Positions 1 through 7,165 of a stretch of 24,636 bases of DNA are shown in pieces. Where the stretch lies: NCBI GenBank assembly GCA_017483405.1, contig JAFUWP010000075.1:1-24636 (forward strand), in the 5' to 3' direction. The stretch's first letter is position 1; the number at the start of each line of letters is the position of its first letter. Made by a program: the position numbers and the translations under genes. This stretch comes from Oscillospiraceae bacterium. GTDB taxonomy: Bacteria > Bacillota > Clostridia > Oscillospirales > Ruminococcaceae. The notes beneath the pieces were generated by a model that ran no database searches, had not been told where the DNA came from, and saw only the letters and a list, made by a program, of their open reading frames with translations.

Positions 1-871
1 CGACAGCAGTTTCTGTAGTGGTTTCTGTTGTTGTGATGATGGGTTCTGTTGTCGTGGTCGTTGTTGTAGTTGTAGTTGTCGTAGTGGTGGTAGTTGTCGT
101 TGTCGTGGTTGCGGAAGTCGTTGTTGTTGCTTTGGTAGTAGCCTTTGTTGTCGCTCTGGTAGTTGCTTTTGTTGTCGCTGTTGTTTCGGTTTCTGTAGCA
201 GTTTCAGATTCTTCTGTAGCAGAAGTTTCTTCTTCTGTATTTTCAGCGAGGATAACAGTGGTTTCTTCCGGAGCTGTTGTGGTTGTTTCTGCGGCAGTTG
301 TGGTTCTGGGCTTTGCCGTAGTAATATCTGCTACTGTATAAGTGGATGCGGCAGTAGTTTCTTCTGCCTTTGTTGTCTGTACAGCAGTCGTTTCAGCAGT
401 TGTCTGAACGGTTGTTTCCGGAGCGTTAACAGTCGTTTCCGGAGTTGTCTGTACAGGTTCTGCCTTTGTGCTGACAGCGGTAGACTTTACGAAAATTCTG
501 GCAGTAGAAACGCTTGTTGTTGTCTCTGTAGAGGTTTCTGTTTCTGCCGGAGCAGTTTCCGCCGGAATTGTTTCTTCGATAACGGGATTTGCTGCTGTTT
601 CGGTCTGTTCGGGAGCAGCAGTGATTTTGATGAGCTTCTTGTCAGTATTCTTGTTGCTGGCAGGTTTGTGATTTTCTGCCTGAACGGTCTTTTCAGAAGC
701 TTTTGTAGCAGCCTGACGGGTTTTTACTGCGCTGATAGGCTGGGGATTTTCGGGAGTGCCTGCTGCGCTTTCATCCAGAGTTACGGTAGCGGCATCTGCG
801 ACTGCATAACCGCCGAATAAGCAGGATGCTAACATACCCATTGTAATTGCTGCGACTTTTGCCTTTCTCAT
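1..871 (-). CDS. Secreted Thr-rich low-complexity protein (3' end cut by window edge)
   Basis: The frame is open from ATG at 871 to the left edge (about 290 codons, no stop), so the C-terminus is missing. An AAAGGA ribosome binding site lies just upstream. The N-terminus (MRKAKVAAITMGMLASC...) is basic then hydrophobic and ends in an AVADAA-type signal peptidase site near residue 27, so the protein is exported. The rest has no recognisable fold in view: a Lys/Ala/Thr/Glu-rich stretch, then many PETT and AETT units, then ATTK repeats, and near the edge a run of about 21 consecutive Thr (positions about 47-109). All four Thr codons are mixed within the run. It may be a glycosylated spacer or stalk between the signal peptide and a C-terminal domain outside the window, for example an anchoring or cellulosomal module; that is inference. 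Real gene: fairly sure. Function: unknown. Confidence 0.8.
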   Translation of the reverse strand, partial: MRKAKVAAITMGMLASCLFGGYAVADAATVTLDESAAGTPENPQPISAVKTRQAATKASEKTVQAENHKPASNKNTDKKLIKITAAPEQTETAANPVIEETIPAETAPAETETSTETTTSVSTARIFVKSTAVSTKAEPVQTTPETTVNAPETTVQTTAETTAVQTTKAEETTAASTYTVADITTAKPRTTTAAETTTTAPEETTVILAENTEEETSATEESETATETETTATTKATTRATTKATTKATTTTSATTTTTTTTTTTTTTTTTTTTTEPIITTTETTTETAV

Positions 872-938
872 CGACTCATTCCTTTCTGTAAATGGAAAAT
901 AGATTTCAAATATTTGTCTCTTTCTTTGAACCAAACAT

Positions 939-967
939 ATCATAGCACATTTTCTTGGAATTGGCAA
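939..967 (-). promoter_or_regulatory. Sigma-A promoter of the Thr-rich gene
   Basis: On the minus strand TTGCCA (962-967) and TATGAT (939-944) are separated by exactly 17 bp, about 68 bp upstream of the ATG at 871. No competing start region is visible. Confidence 0.75.
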
Positions 968-1038
968 GCGTTTCAGAACCATTTCTATGAACTCGCCAAA
1001 CTTTAAGCGGACAAGCGCGGCGGCTATTGTCAATTTGC

Positions 1039-1226
1039 ACATAAATTTTGTAAATTTTATGTGAATACGGACATAAAAAATTCATATTTAAGACTGATAA
1101 AATTACATTTTGATTACATTCAGAACAAATCAGTAACTTGATACTGGCAATCTGACATAAAATTCATATCCGGAATTGTTAAAAATAAACAATCGCCTGT
1201 CGAAGCGTGTCGAATCGAAGCGTGTC
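1039..1226. repeat. AT-rich short repeats in the 872-1528 gene-free region
   Basis: ACATAAA occurs at 1039-1045, 1071-1077 and 1155-1161. The last two are part of a longer repeat, ACATAAA(AA)ATTCATAT, differing by a 2-bp indel. The first sits in an imperfect palindrome at 1039-1062. Further right, TCGAAGCGTGTC is present twice (1200-1211 and 1215-1226), 3 bp apart. No ORF with a ribosome binding site lies here. These could be regulator sites for either flanking gene or decayed sequence. Confidence 0.45.
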
Positions 1227-1332
1227 AGCGTTTGGTGATTCTGCACAAACGAAATCGTATAAGTGACAAGACTCCGGCATCTTGTCGATTTCCGGAGAGT
1301 ATAAAAAATGATGAAAAAAGATTCCGGAACGC

Positions 1333-1361
1333 TTGACAGTTTTCTTGGATTATGTTATAAT
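1333..1361 (+). promoter_or_regulatory. Perfect consensus promoter of the PnuC-family gene
   Basis: TTGACA (1333-1338) and TATAAT (1356-1361) match consensus at all 12 positions with a 17-bp spacer. Predicted start is near 1368, giving a leader of about 160 nt before the ATG at 1529. A promoter this strong in front of a membrane transporter suggests that control is exerted after initiation, in the leader. Confidence 0.85.
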
Positions 1362-1367
1362 AAGGCA

Positions 1368-1468
1368 GATAAAACAGAATACTCTGCTGCCGAGTAGAAA
1401 TACGAATTTAAACATTCGTCTGCATGTCGTTAGGTCTTTGAAGATATGCAGAGGAATGTTTCTTTTTT
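1368..1468 (+). promoter_or_regulatory. Structured leader with intrinsic terminator: candidate riboswitch or attenuator
   Basis: The leader contains TACTC/GAGTA around the early loop TGCTGCC, a small hairpin CGAAT(1403-1407)/ATTCG(1414-1418), and a long terminator hairpin. In the terminator, AAACATTC (1410-1417) and CTGCAT (1420-1425) pair with ATGCAG (1446-1451) and GAATGTTT (1454-1461), followed by C and six T (1463-1468). The small hairpin uses bases 1414-1417 of the terminator's 5' arm, so the two exclude each other, as in an antiterminator/terminator switch. I compared it by eye with TPP, FMN, THF, preQ1-I, purine, cobalamin, ZTP and fluoride consensus elements and saw no match. The ligand is unknown. 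Confidence 0.6.
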
Positions 1469-1528
1469 GATATTTTCATTCAGCTGAGTAAAAGAAATAT
1501 ACTATTATAATATAAAGGAGAAATTGAT

Positions 1529-2203
1529 ATGCATTATTTTACAAAATCCGAAATAGTTCTCTGGGGAGGTTCAGTTCTGCTGATTCTGACGGCATTTTTC
1601 ATCTTTGACGGAACGAACTGGATGACACTGACTGCCTCCCTGATTGGCGCAACTTCTCTGATATTCGCCGCGAAGGGGAATCCGGCTGCGCAGATACTGA
1701 TGATAATTTTCAGTCTGCTTTACGGAATAATTTCGCATCGTTTCGCCTATTACGGCGAGATGATAACCTATCTGGGCATGACGATGCCGATGGCCGTCAT
1801 TACACTGATTTCATGGCTGAAACATCCCTACAAAGGCAATCAGTCCGAAGTGGAAATTCATCATATCCGGAAATCAGAAATTTTTTGGATGATAATTCTG
1901 ACAGGTATCATCACGGTGATGTTTTACTTCATTCTGAGATATTTTCATACTGCAAACCTGATACCGAGCACGATTTCGGTCACGACAAGTTTTTTCGCCG
2001 TCTGCCTGACATTTTTCCGAAGTCCCTACTATGCTGTAGCTTATGCCCTGAATGATATTATCCTGATTATTTTATGGACGCTGGCATCTCTGGAAGATTC
2101 CGGTTATATCTCCGTTCTGGTATGTTTTGTCGTTTTCCTGATGAATGATATTTACGGTTTTATCAGCTGGAAACGCATGGAAAAACGGCAGAAAAATTTT
2201 TAA
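1529..2203 (+). CDS. PnuC-family vitamin/nucleoside transporter
   Basis: A 224-residue integral membrane protein with about seven to eight hydrophobic segments and short charged loops, close to the usual PnuC length. The central part (LYGIISHRFAYYGEMITYLGMTMPMAVITLISWLKHP) resembles the PnuC signature region, in which a Tyr/Glu/Gly-rich helix precedes a WxKHP-type loop. PnuC proteins are SWEET-like facilitators for nicotinamide riboside; the related PnuT, PnuX and PnuN carry thiamine, riboflavin or deoxynucleosides. The substrate cannot be told from sequence alone. The start is supported by AAAGGAG 8 nt upstream of the ATG. It is transcribed alone from the consensus promoter through the terminator-bearing leader, which suggests end-product control of vitamin uptake. 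Family call is good; substrate is open. Confidence 0.8.
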   Translation: MHYFTKSEIVLWGGSVLLILTAFFIFDGTNWMTLTASLIGATSLIFAAKGNPAAQILMIIFSLLYGIISHRFAYYGEMITYLGMTMPMAVITLISWLKHPYKGNQSEVEIHHIRKSEIFWMIILTGIITVMFYFILRYFHTANLIPSTISVTTSFFAVCLTFFRSPYYAVAYALNDIILIILWTLASLEDSGYISVLVCFVVFLMNDIYGFISWKRMEKRQKNF

Positions 2204-2210
2204 AAAAATA

Positions 2211-2236
2211 TGTAACGAATCCGGATGAATAAAGTC
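2211..2236 (+). promoter_or_regulatory. ECF-type promoter, probable autoregulation of the sigma/anti-sigma pair
   Basis: TGTAAC (2211-2216) is followed after 17 bp by GTCTTAT (2234-2240). This fits the AAC...GTC pattern of ECF sigma promoters and not sigma-A. It lies about 25 bp upstream of the start codon of the ECF sigma gene. Autoregulation is the common arrangement for such systems and is inferred here. Confidence 0.55.
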
Positions 2237-2262
2237 TTATAGACAGAAAGGAGGAACATACC

Positions 2263-2751
2263 GTGCACGATATTGAAACTCTGTATCAGGAATATTTCCA
2301 TGATGTGTATTTATATCTCTGTTCGCTCTCGAAAGATGCATCACTTGCGGAAGAACTCACGCAGGAAACTTTTTTCAAGGCGATGAAAGCCGTTCAGCAG
2401 TTCCGCGGTGACTGTGATGTCCGTGTGTGGCTCTGTCAGATAGCGAAGAATTTATTTCTGACACACTGCAAGCGTTCCGGACGCTTTACGGGGGAGGAGA
2501 TTCCCGAATCCGTACCGGATACGGGTATTTCTGTCGAAGATACTCTCGAAGATTCCGAACAGGCTATGCAGATACATAAAATTCTGCATCAGATGGAAAA
2601 TCCCTATAAAGAAGTATTTACACTTCGGGTATTCGGCGAATTGTCATTCAGGCAAATCGGCGAGATATTCAGCAAAAGCGAAAGCTGGGCGCGTGTGACG
2701 TTTCACCGTGCCAAACTCAGAATCATTGATGAACTGGAGGAATTATCATGA
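2263..2751 (+). CDS. ECF-family RNA polymerase sigma factor
   Basis: A 162-residue protein with the two-domain ECF layout. Region 2 (about residues 5-70) has LYQEYFHDVYLYLCSLSKD...AEELTQETFFKAM and RVWLCQIAKN. Region 4 (about 105-160) has HxxxxxMENPYKEVFTLRVFGELSFRQIGEIFSKSESWARVTFHRAKLRI, a typical helix-turn-helix for -35 recognition. The start codon is GTG at 2263, chosen because AGAAAGGAGG sits 9-10 nt upstream. Its stop overlaps the ATG of the next gene by 4 bp (ATGA), so the two are translationally coupled. It should direct polymerase to TGTAAC/GTC-type promoters, one of which precedes this gene. The inducing signal is not evident. Confidence 0.92.
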   Translation: MHDIETLYQEYFHDVYLYLCSLSKDASLAEELTQETFFKAMKAVQQFRGDCDVRVWLCQIAKNLFLTHCKRSGRFTGEEIPESVPDTGISVEDTLEDSEQAMQIHKILHQMENPYKEVFTLRVFGELSFRQIGEIFSKSESWARVTFHRAKLRIIDELEELS

Positions 2752-3392
2752 AAGCTAAGAAAAATTGTGAATTAATCAGAGATTTACTGCCCCTGTATGC
2801 CGATGGCGTTTGCAGTGAGGAAAGCCGTCAGGCAGTTGCCGAACATATCGCCGACTGTCAGGAATGCCGTGATATGCTCAATAAAATGGGACAGCATATC
2901 AGTATTTCGGCGGATAAGGATGTTTCCGCCGTGAAGGCCATCCGGAAGAAGATTCACATCAGACAGGCGATTATCATCATCATTTCGATTTTTATCATCC
3001 TGAATCTGTTTCCCCTGCTGATGCTGTTCCTGAATATGGACTGCTCCATGAATTATGAAAAATACAATCTTGCGGAAAACGTCCGGATTGTGGAAGATTC
3101 CGAGGGATTATGGCTTGTCACGACAAACGAGGCGAATAATTCTGTATTTTATCTTCCGACACTCAGCGATGAGAACGGAAAACACATGGGCTATGATGAC
3201 GATTTCGATGCCGATAAGAAAGTTGGCTATGGCATCACGCTCAAACAGAAGCGAATCACGGAGATTTCTCCGTTTATTCTTTCATATTCTCAGGAGCAGA
3301 GGACAAAGCTGGGAGAGATGAAAAACATTTCAGAAATTTTCTATTATGATGATAAAACCAATACAGAATATCTTCTCTGGAAAGCAGAGTAA
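2748..3392 (+). CDS. Zinc-finger (ZAS-type) anti-sigma factor, single-pass membrane protein
   Basis: A 214-residue protein overlapping the sigma gene by 4 bp. The N-terminal cytoplasmic part has the anti-sigma zinc site: Cys7, then His33-x3-Cys37-x2-Cys40 in HIADCQEC. A Lys/Arg-rich linker is followed by one membrane segment (about residues 74-97, Ile/Leu-rich). The roughly 115-residue C-terminal part would lie outside the cell; it has no carbohydrate-binding or RsgI-like module that I recognise, and contains an acidic stretch (DDDFDADKK). The role inferred from family and position is to hold the ECF sigma factor at the membrane until an envelope signal or redox change releases it. Partner assignment is very likely; the signal is unknown. 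Confidence 0.88.
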   Translation: MKAKKNCELIRDLLPLYADGVCSEESRQAVAEHIADCQECRDMLNKMGQHISISADKDVSAVKAIRKKIHIRQAIIIIISIFIILNLFPLLMLFLNMDCSMNYEKYNLAENVRIVEDSEGLWLVTTNEANNSVFYLPTLSDENGKHMGYDDDFDADKKVGYGITLKQKRITEISPFILSYSQEQRTKLGEMKNISEIFYYDDKTNTEYLLWKAE

Positions 3393-3454
3393 TTCTGCAT
3401 AAAATCTGAACTGGAATTTTGTTTAATTTTAATATAGCACTGACAGTAAAAATA

Positions 3455-3463
3455 TGCTATAAT
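3455..3463 (+). promoter_or_regulatory. Extended -10 promoter of the GH26 gene
   Basis: TGCTATAAT is an extended -10 element (TG at 3455-3456, TATAAT at 3458-3463). No good -35 is present at 17 bp (TAGCAC), which is tolerated with an extended -10. An ATG at 3462 falls inside this element, which rules it out as the start of the gene. Confidence 0.65.
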
Positions 3464-3509
3464 GAAACTGTATGTATTTTTATTTACATGTTATCATAAG
3501 GAGGATGTT

Positions 3510-5564
3510 ATGAACAAATCTATCAAGAAAGCTGTCAGTGCTCTGCTTGCGCTGACGATGTGCGCGGCCGGAACAGGTCTGCTCCCTGTTATCGCAGAAG
3601 ATGCAGATACCAAAACTATCGAAGCCCTGCCGCTCGGCACGTATGAAGTCGAAACTTTTGAAGGGGCAACTGTTTGGACTTCCATCTATGAAAATCAGCT
3701 CCCTAACTATTCCGGAGAAGGCTTTGCCTATCTGACCGCCAGCCCGATTTACTTCAATGTCGAAGTGGAAGAAGAAGGCATGTACGAAATCAAATTCCGT
3801 GCGGCGCAGATTCTCGGTGCAGGCGAATCCAGAATGCAGACAATTTCTATCAACGGCATTGATTATTCCTACAATATGCCGTATCTGACGGAATGGACAG
3901 ATGTCAGCTTTGGCGTATTCCGTCTGAAAGCCGGTGTGAATGAACTCGCTCTCAAGCCGATTTATGGTTATGCGGCTTATGATACCATCACAATCGAGAA
4001 GGCTGTTTTCCCTGAACTCAAGGGAACAGGCGAAACCAGTGACCCGAATGCCACTCCCGAAGCAAAATCCCTTCTGAAATATCTGAATTCCGTTTACGGA
4101 GAACATATTCTCTCCGGTCAGCAGGAAATCTACGGCGGCGGTCATGGTGTGCAGACATCCATCCGTTACGATGCGTCTTCCGATACCTGTGTTGATGGTG
4201 ACGGCAAGACTTACGAAATCGACAAGGAAAGCTACGATACGGATGAACAGGGCAATAAATTCCCGTGGCACTGCATGGATGAAACTGGTTTTGTCTACAC
4301 TTACAGTACGCAGAATCATAATTATACTTATAATGATTATGACCAAGAATGCCGTTATCTGTATGAACTGACAGGACATTATCCGGCAATCAGAGGCTTT
4401 GACTTCAACTGCCATAACCCTGGGTTCGCATGGGAAGACGGCGTAACCGAACGCATGATTGACTGGACTAAGAATAAGAACGGTATCTGCACCGCAAGCT
4501 GGCATGTAACCGTTCCGACTTCTATGGATGATTTTGAAGTCGATGAAGACGGCAATATCACAAAAATCTCGAACGACTGGCAGAAATTCACGTATGGTAT
4601 TTCTACTGATTTCGTAACAGCTAACTGCATGGTAGAAGGCACAAAAGAATATTACTTCTTCCGTGAAGCGATGAGACTGCTGGCTGAACAGTTCCAGATT
4701 TTGCAGGATGCCGGAGTACCGGTGCTGTTCCGTCCGCTCCATGAAGCCGAAGGCAACCCGGGGCAGACAGCCGGAGACGGCAAGGGCGCATGGTTCTGGT
4801 GGTCGAAAGAGGGAACAGAAGTATATCATCAGCTCTGGAAACTCCTGTACACGACTCTGACTGAAGAATATGGTCTGCATAACATTATATGGGAACAGAA
4901 TCTTTATGCATGGTCAGAAGATTCCGCACTCTGGTATACCGGTGATGAATGGGTGGATATTGTCGGTTTCGATAAATATAACACTACTTATAACCGTCAT
5001 GACGGCAAATCCAGCGGCACACCGAATGAAGATGCAGAAAGCAAGATTTTCTGGTCACAGGTCGGCTATGTGGATAATAAAAAGATGGTTTCCATGCCGG
5101 AAAATGACTCGATTCCGAGCCTTGAAAATATGGAAATCGAAAATGCAAAATGGCTGTATTTCTGCACATGGTACGATGGCGAAGCCGGCGCACCGCAGTT
5201 TATTTCCGGCGCAGAATATCAGAATCCGGAAACGCTCAAGACACTGTTCAACAGTGATTTCTGCATCACACTGGATGAACTTCCGGCAGATTTATTCAGC
5301 GGTTCTGGTGATGTGACAACTCCTACCGAAAAGACAACAGAAACAGAAGGCGACTTCAAATATGGTGACGTGGATGCAAGCGGAGATGTTGACATTCTGG
5401 ACGTTATCACGCTGAACAAAGCCCTGCTCGGAAAGGAAAAAATTTCCGAGACTCAGCAGAAAGCGGCTGATGTCAATCTCAGCGGTAAGCCGGATTCCAC
5501 AGACTCTCTGATTATTATGAAACATATTGTAGGTCTGGTGACAGAACTCCCTGTAAAAGAATAA
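3510..5564 (+). CDS. Secreted cellulosomal GH26 (beta-mannanase type) with CBM35-like and dockerin modules
   Basis: 684 residues from ATG at 3510, preceded by AAGGAGG. Order: signal peptide (1-31, NKSIKKA...CAAG...PVIAE); a CBM35-like beta-sandwich (about 35-165, beginning YEVETFEGATVW); the GH26 catalytic domain (about 170-585); a Thr/Glu-rich linker; and a dockerin (about 613-680). GH26 hallmarks are the LSGQQE strand near the start, acid/base Glu412 in RPLHEAEG, an aromatic-rich WFWWSKEG, VGFDKYN, and probable nucleophile Glu531 in SMPENDSIP; the spacing of 119 residues is close to known mannanases. The dockerin has two calcium loops (GDVDASGDVDILDV and ADVNLSGKPDSTDS), so the enzyme should dock on a scaffoldin cohesin outside the cell. 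Substrate is most probably beta-mannan; GH26 also contains xylan- and glucan-active members. It ends at a strong terminator. Confidence 0.93.
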   Translation: MNKSIKKAVSALLALTMCAAGTGLLPVIAEDADTKTIEALPLGTYEVETFEGATVWTSIYENQLPNYSGEGFAYLTASPIYFNVEVEEEGMYEIKFRAAQILGAGESRMQTISINGIDYSYNMPYLTEWTDVSFGVFRLKAGVNELALKPIYGYAAYDTITIEKAVFPELKGTGETSDPNATPEAKSLLKYLNSVYGEHILSGQQEIYGGGHGVQTSIRYDASSDTCVDGDGKTYEIDKESYDTDEQGNKFPWHCMDETGFVYTYSTQNHNYTYNDYDQECRYLYELTGHYPAIRGFDFNCHNPGFAWEDGVTERMIDWTKNKNGICTASWHVTVPTSMDDFEVDEDGNITKISNDWQKFTYGISTDFVTANCMVEGTKEYYFFREAMRLLAEQFQILQDAGVPVLFRPLHEAEGNPGQTAGDGKGAWFWWSKEGTEVYHQLWKLLYTTLTEEYGLHNIIWEQNLYAWSEDSALWYTGDEWVDIVGFDKYNTTYNRHDGKSSGTPNEDAESKIFWSQVGYVDNKKMVSMPENDSIPSLENMEIENAKWLYFCTWYDGEAGAPQFISGAEYQNPETLKTLFNSDFCITLDELPADLFSGSGDVTTPTEKTTETEGDFKYGDVDASGDVDILDVITLNKALLGKEKISETQQKAADVNLSGKPDSTDSLIIMKHIVGLVTELPVKE

Positions 5565-5581
5565 TTTTTGAATCTGAATGC

Positions 5582-5610
5582 AAAAGCCCTGCCGTAAAAG
5601 CAGGGCTTTT
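5582..5610 (+). terminator. Intrinsic terminator after the GH26 gene
   Basis: AAAAGCCCTGC (5582-5592) and GCAGGGCTTTT (5600-5610) form a perfect 11-bp stem with a 7-nt loop and its own T-run. It sits 18 nt after the GH26 stop and only 17 nt before the next start codon. Confidence 0.85.
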
Positions 5611-5626
5611 CTGAAAGGATTTGCTT

Positions 5627-5863
5627 ATGAAACAGGATTTTCATGATTATCTTGGAAAGATAAAAAATAAAGAAGATTTTCTGGAGTTTATGAATCTGTT
5701 TACGGAAGAACAGGAAGGCAAACTGAAAGAGTATCTGGCATCTGTTCAGGCATGGACAGAAGATATGGAAGGGTATTATAAGAATACAAATCAAGCACTT
5801 CCGCAGGGGATTAACTGGAATTTTATCGCCGTGATGCTGTATGCAGGAACAATTTACGAATAA
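5627..5863 (+). CDS. Small DUF7660-like protein
   Basis: A 78-residue soluble acidic protein starting at ATG 5627, with GAAAGGA 7 nt upstream; an in-frame TTG 6 nt earlier is less likely. The pattern KNKEDFLEFMNLF...LKEYLASVQAWTEDMEGYYKN...INWNFIAVMLYAGTIYE matches my memory of the DUF7660 family, whose members end in W.....A..L.A..IYE. Function of that family is not known to me; members are small cytosolic proteins scattered in many bacteria. No promoter is visible between the GH26 terminator and this gene, so expression would depend on read-through or on a weak promoter within the GH26 3' end. It converges on rplA and is followed by that gene's terminator. Confidence 0.7.
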   Translation: MKQDFHDYLGKIKNKEDFLEFMNLFTEEQEGKLKEYLASVQAWTEDMEGYYKNTNQALPQGINWNFIAVMLYAGTIYE

Positions 5864-5870
5864 AAAAAGA

Positions 5871-5893
5871 AACCGTCCGGAAATCGGACGGTT
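5871..5893. terminator. Intrinsic terminator between the DUF7660-like gene and rplA
   Basis: AACCGTCCG (5871-5879) pairs with CGGACGGTT (5885-5893). On the minus strand it is followed by TTCTTTTTTTA, so it works best for the rpmG-rplA transcript. In the plus direction the T-run is weak. Confidence 0.8.
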
Positions 5894-5915
5894 TCAGATT
5901 TATGATATAAATTAA

Positions 5916-6611
5916 TTATACACCATACTTAGCAGTAGCAACCGGAACACCAGGGCCCATTGTGGAAGTTACTGTGCAGGACTTGAGATATGTGCCCTTT
6001 GCAGCAGCCGGCTTTGCCTTAACAACGGCTTCCAGCAGAGTAGAAAGGTTTTCATCGAGCTTTGCAGCACCGAAAGATGCCTTACCAATCGGGCAGTGAA
6101 TGATGTTTGTCTTATCCAGACGGTATTCAATCTTACCAGCCTTAGCATCGGTAACAGCCTTAGCAACATCGGGAGTAACTGTACCAGCCTTGGGGTTCGG
6201 CATGAGGCCTCTCGGACCGAGCACACGACCCAGACGGCCAACCAGACCCATCATGTCGGGGGATGCTACAACAACATCGAATTCCATCCAGTTTTCTTTT
6301 GTGATTTTGTCTACTAAATCCTGACCGCCAACATAGTCAGCACCGGCAGCCTTAGCAGCTTCGTACTTATCTTCTTTGCAGAATACACAAACTCTTACAT
6401 TTTTACCAGTACCGTTGGGCAGAACAACTGCACCGCGAACCTGCTGGTCAGCATGACGGGAGTCAACGCCTAAACGGATGTGTACTTCTACAGTTTCATC
6501 AAATTTTGCCTTGGCATTCTTGCAGACCAAATCCAGAGCTTCTGTGGACTCATAGAGCTTGTCAGCTTCAATTGCCTTACGGCTGTCAACATACTTCTTG
6601 CCGTGTTTCAT
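5916..6611 (-). CDS. rplA: 50S ribosomal protein L1
   Basis: 231 residues from ATG at 6611, with AGGAGG 8 nt upstream; a longer in-frame reading to 6695 has no ribosome binding site and adds non-conserved residues. L1 hallmarks are MKHGKKY.....K near the start, VEVHIRLGVDSRHADQQVRG, PNGTGKNVRVCVF, and the highly conserved GRLGRVLGPRGLMPNPKAGTVTPDV. L1 binds the mobile stalk of 23S rRNA and in bacteria also represses its own rplK-rplA message. It is the last gene of rpmG-secE-nusG-rplK-rplA. A terminator follows directly, so rplJ-rplL are not part of this operon. Confidence 0.97.
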   Translation of the reverse strand: MKHGKKYVDSRKAIEADKLYESTEALDLVCKNAKAKFDETVEVHIRLGVDSRHADQQVRGAVVLPNGTGKNVRVCVFCKEDKYEAAKAAGADYVGGQDLVDKITKENWMEFDVVVASPDMMGLVGRLGRVLGPRGLMPNPKAGTVTPDVAKAVTDAKAGKIEYRLDKTNIIHCPIGKASFGAAKLDENLSTLLEAVVKAKPAAAKGTYLKSCTVTSTMGPGVPVATAKYGV

Positions 6612-6675
6612 AAATAAAATCCTCCTGTTAGTGGTGATACCGGACTGCTGAACCGCAAATCCGGCTAGCGGAAAG

Positions 6676-6702
6676 ATATCAAATTTTCCTCCCACTTGAT
6701 AT
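6676..6702 (-). promoter_or_regulatory. Hairpin in the rplK-rplA spacer with GTGGGAG in its loop
   Basis: In the 106-nt spacer, ATATCAA and TTGATAT form a 7-bp stem whose 13-nt loop (minus strand) begins GTGGGAGG. GTGGGAG is the 5' core of the L1 site in 23S rRNA, but here it is in an apical loop and lacks the GACC-containing partner strand. It might be a second control point or chance. Confidence 0.3.
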
Positions 6703-6717
6703 TAAACTCTGTTGAAA

Positions 6718-7143
6718 TCAGTCTTTTACAACTACGCCCATGGAACGTGCAGTACCAGCAATCATGCTCATAGCGGCTTCGATAGAGCCTGCATTGAGGT
6801 CTTTCATCTTGGTTTCTGCAATGGTCTTAATCTGTTCCTTGGTGATAGTAGCAACCTTTGTCTTGTTCGGAACACCAGAACCGCTTTCGATACCGCAAGC
6901 CTTCTTGATAAGAACAGCAGCGGGCGGAGTCTTGGTGATGAAAGAGAAAGAACGGTCTGCATAAACAGTGATAACGACCGGAATAATCATACCAATATCG
7001 TTCTTGGTTCTTTCATTGAATTCCTTTGTGAATGCCATGATATTGACACCATGCTGACCCAGTGCAGGGCCAACCGGCGGAGCAGGTGTTGCTTTGCCTG
7101 CGGCGATTTGCAGCTTGATATAGCCTGTTACTTTCTGTGCCAT
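6718..7143 (-). CDS. rplK: 50S ribosomal protein L11
   Basis: 141 residues from ATG at 7143, preceded by TGGAGG; the normal L11 length. N-terminal domain AQKVTGYIKLQIAAGKATPAPPVGPALGQHGVNIMAFTKEFNERT carries the proline-rich switch region and GPALGQHGVNIM signature. The C-terminal rRNA-binding domain follows (TKTPPAAVLIKKA...TITKEQIKTIAETKMKDLNAGSIEAAMSMIAGTARSMGV). L11 shapes the GTPase-associated centre of the large subunit. It lies between nusG and rplA, with a structured 95-nt spacer upstream that looks like an L1 target. Confidence 0.97.
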   Translation of the reverse strand: MAQKVTGYIKLQIAAGKATPAPPVGPALGQHGVNIMAFTKEFNERTKNDIGMIIPVVITVYADRSFSFITKTPPAAVLIKKACGIESGSGVPNKTKVATITKEQIKTIAETKMKDLNAGSIEAAMSMIAGTARSMGVVVKD

Positions 7144-7165
7144 AATAAATTGAACCTCCAAATTT

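Noticed and set aside
18..341. Plus-strand Val-rich reading frame
   Set aside because: It is the complement of the poly-Thr stretch of the minus-strand gene, which has a signal peptide, ribosome binding site and promoter.
1368..1468. TPP, FMN or THF riboswitch before the PnuC-family gene
   Set aside because: None of the conserved core sequences of these classes is present, so only an unclassified leader is claimed.
3462..3509. Longer N-terminus for the GH26 protein (ATG at 3462)
   Set aside because: That ATG lies inside the -10 box and has no ribosome binding site; ATG 3510 has AAGGAGG and begins a proper signal peptide.
3480..4880. Long minus-strand reading frame of 466 codons
   Set aside because: Antisense shadow of the GH26 gene, Cys/Phe-rich with no site or family; the plus strand has clear domains and catalytic residues.
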